A stretch of DNA of 5,117 nucleotides from Candidatus Cloacimonadota bacterium (lineage in GTDB: Bacteria > Cloacimonadota > Cloacimonadia > Cloacimonadales > WRIO01): positions 1 to 5,117 of the forward strand of contig JAGOCT010000154.1 in assembly GCA_017998585.1 (NCBI GenBank). The letters run 5' to 3'. This document shows, one piece after another, positions 5,092 to 5,117 of the stretch (position 1 is the stretch's first letter; the number at the start of each line of letters is the position of its first letter). The translations under genes and the position numbers were made by a program. The notes below the pieces were generated by a model. The model had not been told where the DNA came from, did no database searches, and was given only the letters and a program-made list of their open reading frames with translations.

Positions 5092-5117
5092 GAAAAGCAT
5101 CCAACTCCGTACTACAA

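Larger units (their letters stand above)
3895..5117 (+). mobile_element. RAYT with flanking REP arrays (REPtron-like unit)
   Basis: A REP-associated transposase gene (4240-4887) sits between two REP arrays (3895-4208 and 4893 to the window end). Both contain the same type A and type B elements with the same 5' GTAC. Chromosomal RAYT genes are known to be flanked by the REPs they act on, and that is the basis for grouping these parts. No outer boundary or target duplication is visible, and the right side is cut by the window. Confidence 0.6.
4893..5117. repeat. REP/REPIN array 3 (4 full hairpins, 3 half units), cut by window end
   Basis: This array begins 5 bp after the RAYT stop codon. Half type A units are at about 4893-4907 (degenerate, GTAT), 4915-4929 and 4937-4951. 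Full type A hairpins are at 4962-4982 (G:C variant) and 5044-5064 (loop TCT). Type B hairpins on the minus strand are at 4995-5015 and 5068-5088. A fragment lacking its 5' part (AAGCATCCAAC, 5095-5105) and the start of another type A unit (GTAC at 5109-5112) follow. No gene is seen here. Confidence 0.92.

Overview
The window is a low-GC bacterial accessory region. It holds the end of one gene, a two-gene operon that looks like antiviral defence machinery, and a REP-associated tyrosine transposase (RAYT), all embedded in three arrays of palindromic REP/REPIN repeats. The host cannot be named from the sequence. The three complete genes have clear Shine-Dalgarno sites (AGGAGGA, AAAGAGG, AAAGGAG), which argues against a typical Bacteroidota host. 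No marker gene for a phylum is present.

Layout, left to right. Positions 2-340 are the C-terminal part of a NUDIX/MutT-like protein. Positions 359-801 are REP array 1, with 11 complete hairpins. Positions 831-1988 encode a 385-residue Card1/Can2-like protein: an N-terminal CARF-type sensor followed by a PD-(D/E)xK nuclease. Positions 1999-3888 encode a 629-residue protein: N-terminal TPR repeats, an archaeo-eukaryotic primase (Prim-Pol) core, a Cys-containing region and a helical tail. Positions 3895-4208 are REP array 2, with 8 complete hairpins. Positions 4240-4887 encode the RAYT. Positions 4893-5117 are REP array 3, with 4 complete hairpins, and it runs off the window.

How the parts may work together. 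Card1/Can2 proteins are nucleases switched on by cyclic oligoadenylate, normally made by Cas10 of type III CRISPR systems. Prim-Pols of this general kind occur in CRISPR operons (CAPP) and in TOTE-type conflict systems. The two genes here are 10 bp apart and probably cotranscribed, so a nuclease effector is coupled to a TPR-primase. No cas gene and no CRISPR array is visible, so the source of the activating signal is unknown. The RAYT is the likely mobiliser of the surrounding REPs. Every full hairpin carries GTAC on its 5' side, and in every case the REPs form head-out pairs or same-direction runs of one common design.

The strongest observations are these: REP arrays flank the Card1-primase operon on both sides; a composite module (22-nt half-REPs followed by a REPIN with a 12-nt spacer) recurs once per array; compensatory base changes and strand-specific G-T wobbles show which strand of the REP folds; and the card1 leader is itself array spacer up to the base before its ribosome binding site.
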